NCBI RefSeq assembly: GCF_030253575.1
Contig: NC_080563.1
Location: forward strand, 31,977,001 to 32,041,000
Length of the DNA stretch: 64,000 bases
Reading direction: 5' to 3'
Origin: Rhododendron vialii
Lineage: Eukaryota > Streptophyta > Magnoliopsida > Ericales > Ericaceae
Of the stretch, positions 10,893 through 22,397 are shown piece by piece. Under the pieces are notes generated by a model. It had not been told where the DNA came from. It saw nothing but the letters and a program-made list of their open reading frames with translations, and did no database searches. The translations under genes and the position numbers were made by a program. How positions within the stretch are numbered: the stretch's first letter is position 1; every line of letters starts with the position of its first letter.

Positions 10893-13800
10893 TCAAACCT
10901 CATTTTCATCTTGGTCCTGTTCAATGCTGTCCTCTGTGTCTTCTAGTTTGTCAAAGAATTCATCAAGGTACCATTGACAATTTTCATACCAATTACCCTT
11001 ATTGCCACAGGCCCGCCACTTTTGATCTGCTATCATATCGGGGGAAAGTCCCCATTCTTGCATCTCCTCTTCAGTATGGTGGATTGCCAGGCTATAGTCT
11101 CCACCTTGTCCTAGTTGCACCACTCGAAACTCACAGTTACCAAGATTGTTTAGGTACTCGAATTGCTCCACTGTCCACTTGAACCATTTCGTGAGGAAAA
11201 CACGCGAAGCTAGACCATGCGATACGATAATAAGGTTTAGATCATCAGATGGGTCAAGGTGAAACCTGTTCATGTCTATATCCCTCCATAAAGTCTCAAG
11301 AAAGCCTGCATGTATCATTTAGGTTTTGAGGATAAGTTTATTTTCAATACTAGAGAACTAAAGCCAGACTTGTACGCAAAAATAAAATTGGAGAGAAACA
11401 TAACTCATCAACCACAGCACGAAATGCCCCCAAAGGCAACAAAAAATTTGTATACTTATTGCACTTGAGTGCAGAAGAGATGAGCCCTGATCAAACTAAA
11501 TCAAGGGAAAATAGAACAAAATCGAGTGGAGACTACTGTATGGTCCATATCTTCTTGCAAACGTGGCCCATAATTTTATGCAACACCAGAAATTTTAAAG
11601 TTTAAACTGCCAACTGCTTGCAATAGCAAGGAGCAAGCACCGGGTCTGTGATGGCTAAAAAGTGTATCTGACTAATGTGCAAGTCATTGCGACACACTTG
11701 CAAGAAGCCAGAAACTTCAATGTTTATTGGGCAAAAACATGGGACAGATAGCACACCAGGTATGTACTGTAGTGGGCTGTTGAAACTTGAAACAAGCTAT
11801 ACATTCTGCCTTTTTCTACTAATGACATCCCCATGAAGTAAAGCAATAGAGTAGTGTGGTTATCTGAAATATTGGTGTTTCTGGGACTTCTACAAGACCT
11901 ACAAGTATGCCAAGCCTCTGCGTGATCTGTGATGCCATCTGAAGGCTTAAAAGTGTTAGGTGGAATATGGATATTAGCCTGTAAAAGATCCTGGGCAAAG
12001 TTAGCTATGTAGCACGTGCTCAGAAAAAATGTTCCTCACTTAGAACTGCTAATTGAGATAGAATATGTACGGAAAAAGTCTGTCACCATATCTAGGGTGG
12101 AATCTGGCCAGCTTCATTTTTCACATTTCGAGATCATCATGCCCAAAGCCGGGATTAATAGTATTTTAAAGTGTTTCCGTGTTTAAATGGAGTGGAGTCA
12201 AAATTGTCTAGTATCAAACCGGAGCTATGACAAAAATAGAAAACCTTTCAAGAGTATCAATACCGTTAGATGAAATGTAAATGAATGAATGTGACAGACC
12301 CTTAAATCTGGGTTCCTACTGGAACAGCTAATAAAGCCACTTAGCTGCCCACTGCTATTAAACACCACCCCCCCAATTTAAACTGGTCTTGCTGCACCAG
12401 GCACCAAATCATGGGTGTTTAACATTCATCGAGAAAAAATGCGTTGTAATTATATAGCGATATTTAAAAAGGTCTTGAGGATATGCCCTAAAGCGCTCAT
12501 GTATCATTATGAATATACATACCATAACTGTGGAAGCCTAGAAATATACGTGCCCAGCCATTGAGATGTGAATCGCAGGCTAAGCGAGGTTGATTGCGAC
12601 AATCTGCATTCAGATCGATCTAAGTGCTCCCTAGGTCATGTTGTTGATCCTGCTTCCCTTGCCTACTTAAATCCCAAAACAGAAATAGTGGTTTTCCGTT
12701 CCCTTTTTCAGTTTCGTGTTTGCCTAAAGCTGGGATTAGAGCAAATTATGAGTACCTCTGCAAGTTCAGCCACAGGGCCTATAAAGAGGAATGATACATT
12801 GTGGGGCCAACAAAAAAGATACACTACACTGGACCATGCATGTTACATAGGGCTTATGAGTTAAGTGCTATAAACTTCCTATCTCAAGCATTCATTCTTT
12901 GCCAGGAGAGGAGCAAGGGCCCAACATTCCATTCTTTCTTTCCGAGCTTCAACGGTAGAGCACCTCGTTTACACGTGCGCCAATGTTTTTCAAAGAAAAC
13001 CCCTCTGTTTTATAATATAGAGCCAGCAGAGAAGATTCAAAGTCTCAAAACCAATGACAGGTGGAACGTGTCAAACTCAAGACCAATGAAGGTGCGACAT
13101 CTGCATGGTATGCAGAAGAATACTACATTCACGAGAGTAATCCTCAGCCAAGGTTTTATTTTAGAACTGAACAAGATGATAAGATTGTGGTTCAGTGAAT
13201 AAACTATCTTATCATGACTGATAAGTGATAACAACTGTTTGAATTCAAATGTGTTAATCAAGAATCTTACCATGTGCACTCTATAAACAAGAGGGACATA
13301 ATAACGATAACTGGTTATTTCAATTCTTGGGAAGTTGGGATTGAAATCTGATCGATATCTAGGGACAGAAACTGAAAAGAAAGCATCTAAAAGGGAGGCT
13401 ATACGAATATACGGGTAAAGCAAGGTGTATATATCACAACCAGAATCATCAGAATCTTGAAGGCTTGTTGAGTCTTTGGTGAAAGTCCAGCACCGTAAGG
13501 ATGTCGTAGAAGAGGTAAAGGTTACAAACCCCCTAGTGTGCTGTTTCAAAAGAAACTGTTTTGCTCTCCTCTCCCCTATGTTAATTTTTGTTCTTCTGGA
13601 TCATATGTTTTACTTTGTAGCATGTAATTAACATTTTGCATATCAAATCAGTATCAGGAACCTAGAAACAAAATAATCAACATAGTTCAGTCAAATAGCT
13701 GGAACAATGGTCCTTTGAGGACAGAAGATCCAAAACTCAAACCACCTATCCATGCAAAAACTCTTGCATTTCAAGAATTTATCCACAGGATCCCCTTTAA

Positions 13801-15607
13801 CAAGTCTCATCAGTATCAAGAAATCATATACTCCAATTGAATTAGCACAAAATTGAGCAAGAGAAACAGAAACTCTATCAAGTCTATGTAAGAACGGGAA
13901 CTATGAAGGAAATAGGTTTAAATAAGTCAAGGAGGAACGCAAGTATTACAACTTTTGCTCTTACAAATTCTAGACTTCTAGCTGTTCCCTTGTTTTAAAG
14001 TCATTAACTTCTCCAGACAAATAAATGAACTTGACACAGTCAACTAATTAACTCACTAGAAGACTTGTGAGGGGCGTAGCTCTCTAACATAGGGGATGTG
14101 AATTGTGCTTGGTATGCAGTTGCTCATCTGTGTTTGTTTTCGACATAGGAACACGACTAAATAGTATTGTGAAATTGGAACCCTGGAACCATTAGCAAAT
14201 CAGGACCGTGATACTTTACAGCCTCAAGGAGGACAACCCGAACAACTTAGGTCTAACTTCGTGTATAAACCTAACCTTTTTTTTTTTTTTTTTGGCAAAG
14301 TAAAAAGGTTGGGAGGGGGAGACCAGAGTTGCAACCCCCCTCAGGGAAGAGGGGCTCCCAACCGCCATAGCATGCTCAACCAGTGAGCCAGTACCACCCA
14401 TTGAAGGAGCCAAGCTCACTTAGGCATCCTTTCGGAGTAAACCCAACCAATGGTAGAGTAGTCCGTCACCACAGCCCCACGAAGGTGCAAGCTGGACAAA
14501 TGGTGCCCAATACGCAGTATCTGATTACACCCCGTGGTTGTATAAACCTAACCTTCTTACATTAAGGACATTACCAAACAATGGCACTTTTTGCGCTTTA
14601 TAAACTCTGTCGTTCCCTCCAATACTAGTCTATAAGAAAGTTGCATCATTGTGAAAATTGAACAAATCTGTATAACAGTTCGATATCCTTTGTGTAAATA
14701 AGATATGGGATTTAACCACACACTACTTTACATCTTGGCAACCACCTCCGGTGGTTGTATAAACCCAACCTAACCTAACCTACTTATAATAAGGACATTA
14801 CCAAAAAATGGCACTTTTTGCACTTTATAAACTTTGTCATTCCCTCCAATACTCGTCTATCAGAAAGTTGCATCATTGTGAAAATTGAACAAATCTCTAT
14901 AACAGTTCAATATCCTTTGTGTAAACAAGATATGTAACCTTGCTTCTCTAGCAATTCCTTTGTAATTCAGCAAAAGTTCTGACTTGAGGGCAAAACCCAA
15001 ATATTTTTAAAAACTATTCGTAAGAAAACTGAATCCCCTTGAACATCTTTCTTTCGGTTATAAAAAAATACTCTAAAAAAATAAACCCAGAAACAAAAAA
15101 TAAATAAATAAGCAAAAAGAAATGCAATTGAAAAATCTTACTGGAAACGCGATCGTAAACGTCAGCAGCCGACTCCCCTTCAGGAAACCGATAGAAAAAC
15201 CGCCCGAACCTCTCTCTAATCTCCTTAATCACCTTCATCCTCTGCTCCTCCTGAAAATTCCCAAAATCCTGCTCCCTGATCCTGCACTCCTCCCTCACTC
15301 CGACTATCCTGTCCCTGGGGAACGACCGCCCGATCTCGCGGAGCGTCGACCGGGTGCGCTCGTAGGGGGAGACGTAGAAGTAAACCTTCCAGTTGCGGGA
15401 GCGCCCGTCGTCGGAGACGACGCGGCGGATCTGAGCCCCGGCGAGCTTGGCCTGGGCGACGCCGTTTGGGGTGAGCGGGATTTTATAGTCTGGGGTTGTT
15501 GTGTAGGCTGAGTTGTCGCGGTTGCCTTGGCTCTCGCCGTGGCGTACTAGGATTATTCGCTTCGGTAGTACCTTGTGATGAGAGTGTTGCTGCTGCTGCT
15601 GTATCAT
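10893..15607 (-). CDS. AT74: AT74-type phosphoglycerate mutase-like protein (histidine phosphatase)
   Basis: Two exons on the minus strand: 15607-15142 (155 codons plus one base) and 11305-10893, joined by a GT-AG intron of 3,836 bp. The product is 292 residues. The phosphatase signature [11 protein letters not shown] lies near residue 20, with the phospho-accepting His. [19 protein letters not shown] is near residue 78, [15 protein letters not shown] holds the acid residue, [21 protein letters not shown] ends exon 1, and [13 protein letters not shown] in exon 2 has the second catalytic His. It closely resembles the plant AT74/At3g05170 family, often called phosphoglycerate mutase-like although its true substrate is unclear. 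The N-terminus has a Gln run. The C-terminal tail is acidic. The intron carries a SINE and a tandem duplication. Confidence 0.9.
14279..14538 (-). mobile_element. SINE-like retroinsert with 17-bp TSD
   Basis: The 260-bp insert is flanked by the exact repeat TGTATAAACCTAACCTT at 14262-14278 and 14539-14555. On the minus strand it ends in a poly(A) tail (T run 14279-14294). It contains TGGCTCACTGGTTGAGC (rc around 14375-14390), like a pol III A box, and GGGTTGCAACTC, like a weak B box. The part upstream of the A box (about 140 bp on the minus strand) is of unknown origin, so the element may be composite. The long TSD and the tail together establish LINE-type retrotransposition. Confidence 0.8.
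14564..14936 (+). repeat. Tandem duplication, period about 227 bp
   Basis: AAGGACATTACCAAA.AATGG at 14564 and 14791, and the following 145 bases in each copy, are nearly the same, including GTTGCATCATTGTGAAAATT. Both copies lie in the AT74-like intron. Confidence 0.8.
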
Positions 15608-16900
15608 GGCTTTTCTCAGTATATCTGTATTTCTGTCTCCCCCTCTCTCTCTCTCTCAATGTCGATCTGCCTTTCTCTCTCTGTATATTTTTGGACGCGT
15701 CTAGACACTAAGACGGCCAAGATCGCGTTCGGCACTATGTGGCCACCCGGCACTGAAAAACTTCTCAGATAGCAGGTAGGTAAAGTGGGAAATGGGTTTG
15801 TATCATTGTATGGTTGAAGAGTAGGAGGAAATTGACAGCCGAAGATGGAGATAGGGAAAGTCGTGATGAATCGAAGGTCAAAATCAGTATTGAAAATTTG
15901 TTTAATTTTTGACTTTTTTAAAATCTCTTCTTCATTTTTTTATAAATAAAATTATAAAAAAAAAAAAAACTCAAAGTACCTTTCAAATATGGGAGAATTC
16001 CATTTTAATCCCTGATCTTTGACTCCAATCACATAAAGACACCCGATCTTTAAAAAATATCAATTAGAAATCTCAACTATCAAGAAACACATCAATGTTC
16101 CCCATGACATCAATCTCCATCCCAAAACAAACAAGAAACACTAACATGTGCATTTTTTTTTGCCACGGGGCATGAACATGGCAATTACATGAAGCTTTTG
16201 GGCCCTTTTTTTTTCAACTTGTCATTGAGGAGAGGAAAAAGAAGCACTAATTTAACCTAGGTTTACCAACTTCCTTTTCGCTGAGCCTAAGAGCTCAATT
16301 CCATTCATCATGGACACCACCATAAATTTCAAACCCCTAAACCCATTAAAACCCCGTAATAACTCTCTCTACCCTTTCAAATCCTAACTTCAATATGAAA
16401 AATCCTATCTTTCCTTCTTCTTTCCCTGACACCGCCTCTAACTACATTCACTCATCGCTTCTGTTTTCTCTTATGTATGCCTCGTATCTTATATTGGTTT
16501 ACGATAACATTAGTGGGCCTGGAGATAGATTATTGGTGGGTTGATGGTAGGGCCATCGTTTGCAGCAAGAATGATTATGGCGGCGGTGATGTCTTTTAGT
16601 AATATTCTGTGTCATAGTTGCCAATTGAGGATGGTGTATAATTCGTTGGTTTGATTCTTTCTCTCCTAGACTGCCACATATAATGGATGAGATAAAGGCT
16701 TTGTTCGTTTCGCGGTTTAGTTTTAGTTTTAGTTTTGTTTTCAATCATTACCCTATTTTTTTCTTCAATCATTACCCTATTTTTTCAATTATTACTTTCC
16801 CATCTCTCTCTATCTCTCTCCAATCATTATCCCTATCTTCAATCATTACTCTATTTCTCTCTCCACCCACTACCAAAACTAAACTAAACTAAACTCTCAA
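15608..16900. other. Promoter side of the AT74-like gene and non-coding DNA
   Basis: CT-rich tracts at 15638-15685 lie just upstream of the start codon and are plausible 5' leader of the minus-strand gene. Beyond that, 15900-16900 is AT-rich, with repeated CAATCATTACCCTA and a TTAGTTTTAGTTTTAG run near 16715. No gene is recognised. Confidence 0.45.
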
Positions 16901-17039
16901 CTAAACACAACCAAAATTTTTGGATTTTGTGTTATGGTGGAGGGAGGAATGAGTTTTGGACGGAAAAAACCATCCAAGGTTTTAGAGTTTTCCTCCAAAC
17001 CAATTGTGCATTCACCGCTTGAAGTTTTTGTAGAAAAAA

Positions 17040-17395
17040 CGTACATGTTAGAGAGGGCTTTAGTTAAGTCTTTTATGATGTTCGATATCGCACCCGAGCT
17101 CACCAAGTCAATTTTTAGAGTGGTCGCAAGGGGCATTGTGTAACCAAATTCTTGGAGACACTCTAAACCCAACAATCCCTCCCGATGAGGCTACCGTGAC
17201 TCGAACCCATGACTTCCTAATTTTGATACCATTTGTCGGGACAGTTTTTTACCATCTTTCCTAAAATCAATTGTTGTTAAGGAGGACATCAATTAAATAT
17301 GTTATGACCTTTGACATCGTACCCACAAATGTATTTTCATAGCAGTCACAGAGAGTGACATTGTGTAATCAAATCTATGGTGACACTCCGGGTCC
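17040..17395. repeat. Two diverged copies of an unknown repeat
   Basis: 17040-17175 and 17275-17395 share the order of phrases TTTATGATGTTCGATATCGC / TTATGACCTTTGACATCGT, then GGGCATTGTGTAACCAAAT / TGACATTGTGTAATCAAAT, then GGAGACACTC / GGTGACACTC. Between them lies GTGACTCGAACCCATGAC, which reads on the minus strand like a pol III B box. This suggests an old SINE or LTR-related repeat. No TSD was found. Confidence 0.4.
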
Positions 17396-17803
17396 AAAAG
17401 GGACGAAGGTAGTAAAAGAATAAATGCCCTTCAACCAATCATCTCATGTAATAAGGGCTCACCTGAGCAATGCCGATGCATAATTGGAAGTACAGCAATT
17501 GCTAGAGCTTGGACGGGGCGGAGAATGGCTTCGGGGATTAGAGATTGGTATAGCAAAATTTGGCCTGCAAAAGTCGTCCATTTAGGTGAAAAGTGGAGCC
17601 TTTTTAATATGATGGCAACCCTCCTAATTTTCATTGTTTCTCACTTTGACTATACAAGGGTGCTTAAGCATAGGTCGGATACCAACTCAAAATAGAGTAA
17701 TCAGAGAGAAAGAAAAGAAAAGACTTGCTAGAGAAACACTGAATAGGATTTGATAGGTTCGAAAGATCTATTTTGTTATTGATAGTTTTCAAAGTAACTA
17801 TAT

Positions 17804-18069
17804 GGCCCTGTTCTTCCTAAGAGTGGGAAGATAAAGAAATAATGTGAGAATTTACTTAATTGTCCCATGCAGTGAGAGTACAAAAAAAGTTAGGAGAGAT
17901 TCGAGGGGCAAATGGGTCATTATACCCACCCGAATAAGCTTATCCTTGGGGTGGGGTGGGATAAACAATTTGGGTGCAAAATGGGAACCAAATATCAGAT
18001 AAGGGTGAACACGGGTTAGCTTATCCCTCAAGATTTTATTCCCGTCCTTCTCCCCTCGGCAAATAGGCC
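17804..18069. mobile_element. Possible MITE with GGCC ends
   Basis: The ends GGCCCTGTTC.. (17804) and ..AAATAGGCC (18069) are inverted relatives. The interior has paired GGGATAAGCTAACCC and GAATAAGCTTATCC motifs. The flanking 3-bp sequences (TAT, ATT) do not match, so family assignment (PIF/Harbinger-like) is tentative. Confidence 0.35.
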
Positions 18070-18601
18070 ATTAATGTTAAGGTTCATGTGTGGATACACC
18101 TTTTATGGATCAAAAGGATGCACATAACACTCCTGTGATTAGTGAAGTGTGCACGTTACACCCAATTTTGTTTATTTTAATGAATGTGTATCTCATACAC
18201 CTTTTGAATTTAACCAAATCTCTAATCCGAATTGTTCATAATGTATTAATCATAGAATATAAACACCTTTGTAAAGAATCAACTCGATTAGACATCAATA
18301 ATTCAATGACACAATTCTTGTTAAAAGGAATGATAAATTTAAATTTGAAATTTTACTTCACAGTAAATTTGATTCAACCATGTGGTTTTCATTTTTTGAT
18401 GGACTTGAATTTCGGTATAAATGTAGAACTCGTCAAACTCTTCAATATCAACGGTTTAGATTCAATTTTCAGTATAAGGGATGGAGTGGTTAGATTCAAG
18501 GAAGAAGATGAATGCATATCAGATTCTTAATGCACGTCCATCACACTTGACGTAATTATGGACGAAATTGGGTGTTATGTGCACATTTCACAAATCACAT
18601 A

Positions 18602-18967
18602 CTCCCTTCATCTGGATTTAATAGTCCCTCGCTCAATTCAAAATTACATAAAACATTACTCCCTCTGTCCCGATTTAAGTATCCAATATGGTTCTGCCTG
18701 CCATTTTCAATAACTTATATCTCTCAACGTATATTAGGTTTTAAAATTTTAAAATCATTATCTTATAGAATTAATTGAGATCTATCAAACAAGATCCATA
18801 TTGCATATCTTTAGAAATATACATTGAGAGATATAAGTAATTGAAAATGACACGCAAAACTATAGTGGACACTTAAATTGGGACGGGGGGAGTATAAATT
18901 ATAAGATATAATTGATTGAAAAATGACACGAACTCCAAAAAAAATTATTAAATCTGGACGGAGGAAA
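18602..18967. mobile_element. Outer Stowaway MITE (Tc1/mariner), interrupted
   Basis: The ends CTCCCTTCATCTGGATTTA (18602) and AAATCTGGACGGAGGAAA (ending 18967) form a Stowaway-type inverted repeat, flanked by TA at 18600-18601 and 18968-18969. It is interrupted by a second Stowaway at 18659-18892, leaving about 132 bp of its own sequence. Confidence 0.7.
18659..18892. mobile_element. Inner Stowaway MITE (Tc1/mariner)
   Basis: This 234-bp element has inverted ends CTCCCTCTGTCCCGATTTAA and TTAAATTGGGACGGGGGGAG and TA duplications at 18657-18658 and 18893-18894. These are the classical Stowaway TIR and TSD. It is nested in an older Stowaway. Confidence 0.85.
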
Positions 18968-19303
18968 TAATAAGTGTTATGTGCATATTTTTAAACCATA
19001 ACAATATATCCGTACATGACCCAAACAGCAGGGATCAAAAGTAGACTTCGCCCATATTGGAGTACTACGGAAACAAGACTTCTTCTTCACCCTTACGTAG
19101 TCTACCCGAGCATTCCTATCCGTACCTATAATGCACATTTTGCAAAAACTTCATCCCTCTTTTTTGGGATTTGAGTCACCTTTACTTTCTCGAGAAAATA
19201 AAGATTTTCCTTTGATGGTTGTCTCTCGGTTTTTGAGCTCTTAATATTACACATTCTGAAATTATGAAGAAGCGTTCAATCTACTCCTAGAGTTGGGAGG
19301 GGA

Positions 19304-19328
19304 GGGGGGGGGGGGGGGGGGGGGGGGG
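19304..19328. repeat. 25-base G homopolymer
   Basis: An uninterrupted run of 25 G, preceded by GGGAGGGGA and followed by TGGGTGGG. It could form a G-quadruplex, or its length could be a sequencing artefact. Confidence 0.85.
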
Positions 19329-19337
19329 TGGGTGGGT

Positions 19338-20010
19338 TGTGAATAGGAGTTTTGATAAAAATAAAAATAAAAACCAATTTTCAGATTTAAAAATTAATAT
19401 AGATAAACGGGTTGATTATCTCGATTAATCCAAACCAAAAATAAAGTACTGCAGTAGAATAAAAATAACAAGAGACGCACGATTTACGTGGAAAAACTTA
19501 GGTCCTAAATAATCCTAAGCCAAAACCATGGCCTAACACTACTGCGCTTTATTCTATTAATCGAAGAGAAGTACAGATTACGAAATAGCAAAAACCTTAC
19601 CCTAGTCTTTACCTATTCTCGCCAACCTCCGATGCTCCCAGAGCTTCTTCAAGATCCAATAGATGCACCTCGAACTTCATGCCCGATCTCCGGATTCAAC
19701 CGGCTCCGAATCAATCTCCCAAAGATTCGGCCACAGCAGCAAACGACACCAAAAATCACAAACAGTGAATGGATGAATGATATGATGTGAAGCGTGATCT
19801 AGACAACTCAAGAAAAATGTTCGAAAATGCAAGAACAAACAAAAATATGGGTTGTTTGGAAACCTATCAAACTCGCCTCCACCGAAAAACAAAACCCTCG
19901 TGCAAGAACGAAGAAAAGGATTGTGGACTGCAACAAAATACCTCTCCGTAAATATTTTATTCTCCATCCTCGTACCACTTATGACCTTATATATATACAC
20001 ACATATATAT
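19338..20010 (-). repeat. Possible Copia-type LTR fragment
   Basis: On the minus strand the segment contains GTTTTTCCACGTAAATCGTG (rc around 19480-19500), followed by a T-rich stretch ending CCTATTCACA at 19338. Copia LTRs commonly show this arrangement near the R/U5 region. No primer site follows, because a G-run is there instead. No second LTR was found. Low-confidence assignment. Confidence 0.4.
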
Positions 20011-20265
20011 AGGCAGATGCAAGATTACAAAAACGTTATAAAAAGCAATGGTTGCTGCCCTAAACACCACCCTTCTGAAAACATATTTTCGGGAGTGTTA
20101 ATGGAAAACAAATTTTCGGACTTTTTAGAAAAAAAAATTTGATTTAGGATACATATATATGAAAAACAAATATTCAAAAAGATTTACCGGAAAGGAAAAA
20201 AGTGCATGAATAAAATTTCTAATCTTAAAAATAATATGCATGATGTGTTGTGTAATGCTTTTACC

Positions 20266-20641
20266 CAGAGCCGGCTTATAGGGTATGCGAGGGAAGCAAC
20301 AGCTTCCGGCCCGCCAAATTTTGGTCCAAAATTGAGGCCCCACTGTAATGTAATTTACATATTAATATTAGAATATTTTCAAATAAAAACACAAACCATA
20401 TACTTTGTTCAATGGTCACATAATATTGTCATGTTATTGGGAGTTTGTTGTTCGACTCTCATGCACCTCCATAATTTCAATCATATCTTTTTACATTTAT
20501 AGTCATAATTGTATCCTTTTCGTCTGATTTTTTTGTTATATACTTTTTGTACTTTTATCATTTTTTAAAGAAATTCATGAATATGTAAGGGGCTCAATAT
20601 AAGAAATTCGCTTTAGGCCTTCAAAATATGAGCCGGCACTG
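20266..20641. mobile_element. Non-autonomous hAT element with 8-bp TSD
   Basis: The 376-bp element starts CAGAGCCGGCTTATA and ends TATGAGCCGGCACTG, an inverted pair. The exact 8-bp duplication CTTTTACC flanks it at 20258-20265 and 20642-20649. These are hAT hallmarks. There is no transposase. Confidence 0.9.
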
Positions 20642-21111
20642 CTTTTACCTTTCACGCAATTGGCTCGATTCCGTAGCGGTCAACTTGGCACAAATAAGGG
20701 GAGGAGTATTGAGCGAGACACTACCCCTAATTATCCTACCCATTATAATCAAATGGAGTCGAAATAACAAAGACACTAATGGAGGTTTTGAACAATTCCG
20801 GAAAGTGCCAAAATATCTAACACATTCTTCAGGATTCTGCAACAATCTCATTTTAGTATTCCAGCGACTGTTTGGTACAGTGAAACTCTGATTTTTAGCC
20901 AGATCTTGAAATGGGTACTCCAATGTCTTTCAGAAGTTACGTTTTCAACCAAATCTGATTTGGGCTTGTTAAAAAAAGGGTATTTCAATTCATTACTGAT
21001 AAAGGGTGTTCTTTACTTTTGTGATCAAGTCTGAGTTGGATTTGTTTTCCTTTTGTTGTTGGGAACTTTTGTTTTCATTTTTCCTTGAATTAGTTTTGTT
21101 TTCAAAGATCA

Positions 21112-21302
21112 ATGGCTCATCCAGCATACCATGGAGTGTTTAGTCCTGGTGTTCCCAGATGCGTGTTGGCTTTGTCTAGTCTGTTTTTGGTGGCTTGCAT
21201 TGTGGGTAGACCCATTTTTTGGCCCTTGAGGGATAATTCATATGATTGAATGTGATTGCGATTGCGATTGCAACTCGGACAACATCTTTGCTGTTCCCTT
21301 GG
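21112..21302 (+). pseudogene. Possible first exon of a DUF1068-like membrane protein, frameshifted
   Basis: From ATG at 21112 the frame reads a polar start (MAHPAYHGVFSPGVPR), a hydrophobic segment (CVLALSSLFLVACIVG) and RPIFWPLRDNSYD, then stops at once. In a second frame the sequence continues ECDCDCDCNSDNIFAVPLG to a donor-like G|GTGAG at 21303. The order membrane segment, G-R/P-P-x-W motif, cysteine pairs and PLG recalls plant DUF1068 proteins. One inserted base in the GATTGAATGTGATTGC region would account for the break. No further exon was found before the retrotransposon at 22398. Family assignment is tentative. Confidence 0.35.
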
Positions 21303-21458
21303 GTGAGTTCAATTGTCACTTAAACTAAACGAATTCCTGAATATGAAAATGAGAAAAATTGACATGCAGCAAATTAGGTAAAGAGCTCTGTTGAATACAT
21401 TTGCTACAGTTCTTAGTTTCTTTTGTTGAAGGACTATTCATGAGGAACTTATTATTTT

Positions 21459-21461
<3 letters not shown>

Positions 21462-21542
<81 letters not shown>
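21462..21542. repeat. Compound (CT)n(AT)n microsatellite
   Basis: A CT run of about 49 bases is followed directly by about 32 bases of AT. It lies next to the inverted-repeat element at 21567. Confidence 0.9.
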
Positions 21543-21545
<3 letters not shown>

Positions 21546-21566
21546 TTTAGTAGAAAAATGGACAAT

Positions 21567-21825
21567 AAAAGTAATATTATTTTAATAAAGAATATGGTAA
21601 ATAGATAGTGTTAGTGTAGTGTTAAAAGAGATATGGGTAGATAAAATGAAAAATGTACACTGTTCACAAGCTGTTTTAGTAAATAACTGATGTACTTGCT
21701 TACCAGTTGTTAGGTAAAAATACTAGAACAATGCAATTTTTTCATTTTACTTACATCTATTTCATGATCACCACACTAATACTATTTATTTTACCTATTC
21801 TCAAATAAAATATTAGTATTTTATT
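21567..21825. mobile_element. MITE with arms of about 90 bp
   Basis: The left arm (AAAAGTAATATT, then GAATATGGTAAATAG, TAGTGTTAGTGTAGTG) is inverted relative to the right arm (CACCACACTAATACTA, TTTACCTATTCTC, AATATTAGTATTTT). Total length is about 259 bp. The superfamily is not assigned, as no clear TSD is visible. Confidence 0.6.
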
Positions 21826-22392
21826 CCCAAGAAAACAATAAACAATGCATTGCTAGAGAGAGAGAGAGATGCCTAGGAAAAAAATAAACAAATACATGGC
21901 ATGTGTATAATGCATAACTATCTTTAGTTAAGAACTGTAGAAAAATGTGGGATTCCCAAAGTAATAGCTAAGCTGCTGCATTAGCACTCATAGATTGGGT
22001 GAATATCTCCATGTTATTGTGAAATCGTCTTCTCTTCTTTCCTATTTTAGCCCACAAAGGGTGATAGATACCGAAGCATCTAACTAATTAGCTTTTTAAT
22101 GTCACATTTTATACTCCAGGTTATTTCTATAGTTCACAACATTAAGAAAGGAAGAGAAGAAGTGTATCCTATAATTGTCAGGTTCGTGATCATCTACATA
22201 CTTTGGATGTCTTCTTTTCTTTTCTTTTTTTTCTTTCTAGTTTTAAACTTTTCACCATTCAGATTATATATTGTGAACTGTTAAGATGTATGATGTATCT
22301 AAACTTGACCTGGGTTAGTCATCAGCTCCGATTTTTTGCTATCTTTTGGGGATGTAGAACTGTACCATGATTTATAATAATCAGATTAGGCC
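21826..22392. other. AT-rich intergenic or intronic DNA
   Basis: No gene is recognised up to the target site of the LARD-like element at 22393. Confidence 0.45.
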
Positions 22393-22397
22393 AGGCT

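Larger units (their letters stand above)
11306..15141 (-). other. Large intron of the AT74-like gene
   Basis: The donor (CCA|GTAAG, minus, 15141) and acceptor (TGCAG|GC, minus, 11306) are clear. The splice restores a Ser codon and the family motif between DRVSS and FLETLW. The intron holds a SINE at 14279-14538 and a tandem duplication at 14564-14936. Small ORFs inside, such as 12568-12864 and 13037-13549, show no family resemblance and are not called. Confidence 0.85.
18081..19022. mobile_element. Long-inverted-repeat element with nested Stowaways
   Basis: The left arm from 18081 (GGTTCATGTGTGGATA, ATGCACATAACAC, GTGATTAGTGAAGTGTGCAC, ACACCCAATTTTG to about 18173) is inverted relative to the right arm, which ends at 19022 (CGTACATGACCC, GTGTTATGTGCAT, then AAATTGGGTGTTATGTGCAC near 18563). 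The right arm is split by the Stowaway insertions at 18602-18967. Net size is about 575 bp with arms near 95 bp, which would suit a Mutator-like or foldback element. No perfect TSD is visible. The open frame at 18090-18530 is part of this element. Confidence 0.6.

Noticed and set aside
13037..13549. 170-codon minus-strand frame in the AT74-like intron
   Set aside because: There is no family resemblance, and it lies inside a well supported intron with no splice evidence.
18090..18530. 146-codon plus-strand frame
   Set aside because: It is AT-rich, lies wholly inside the long-inverted-repeat element and starts within its left arm.
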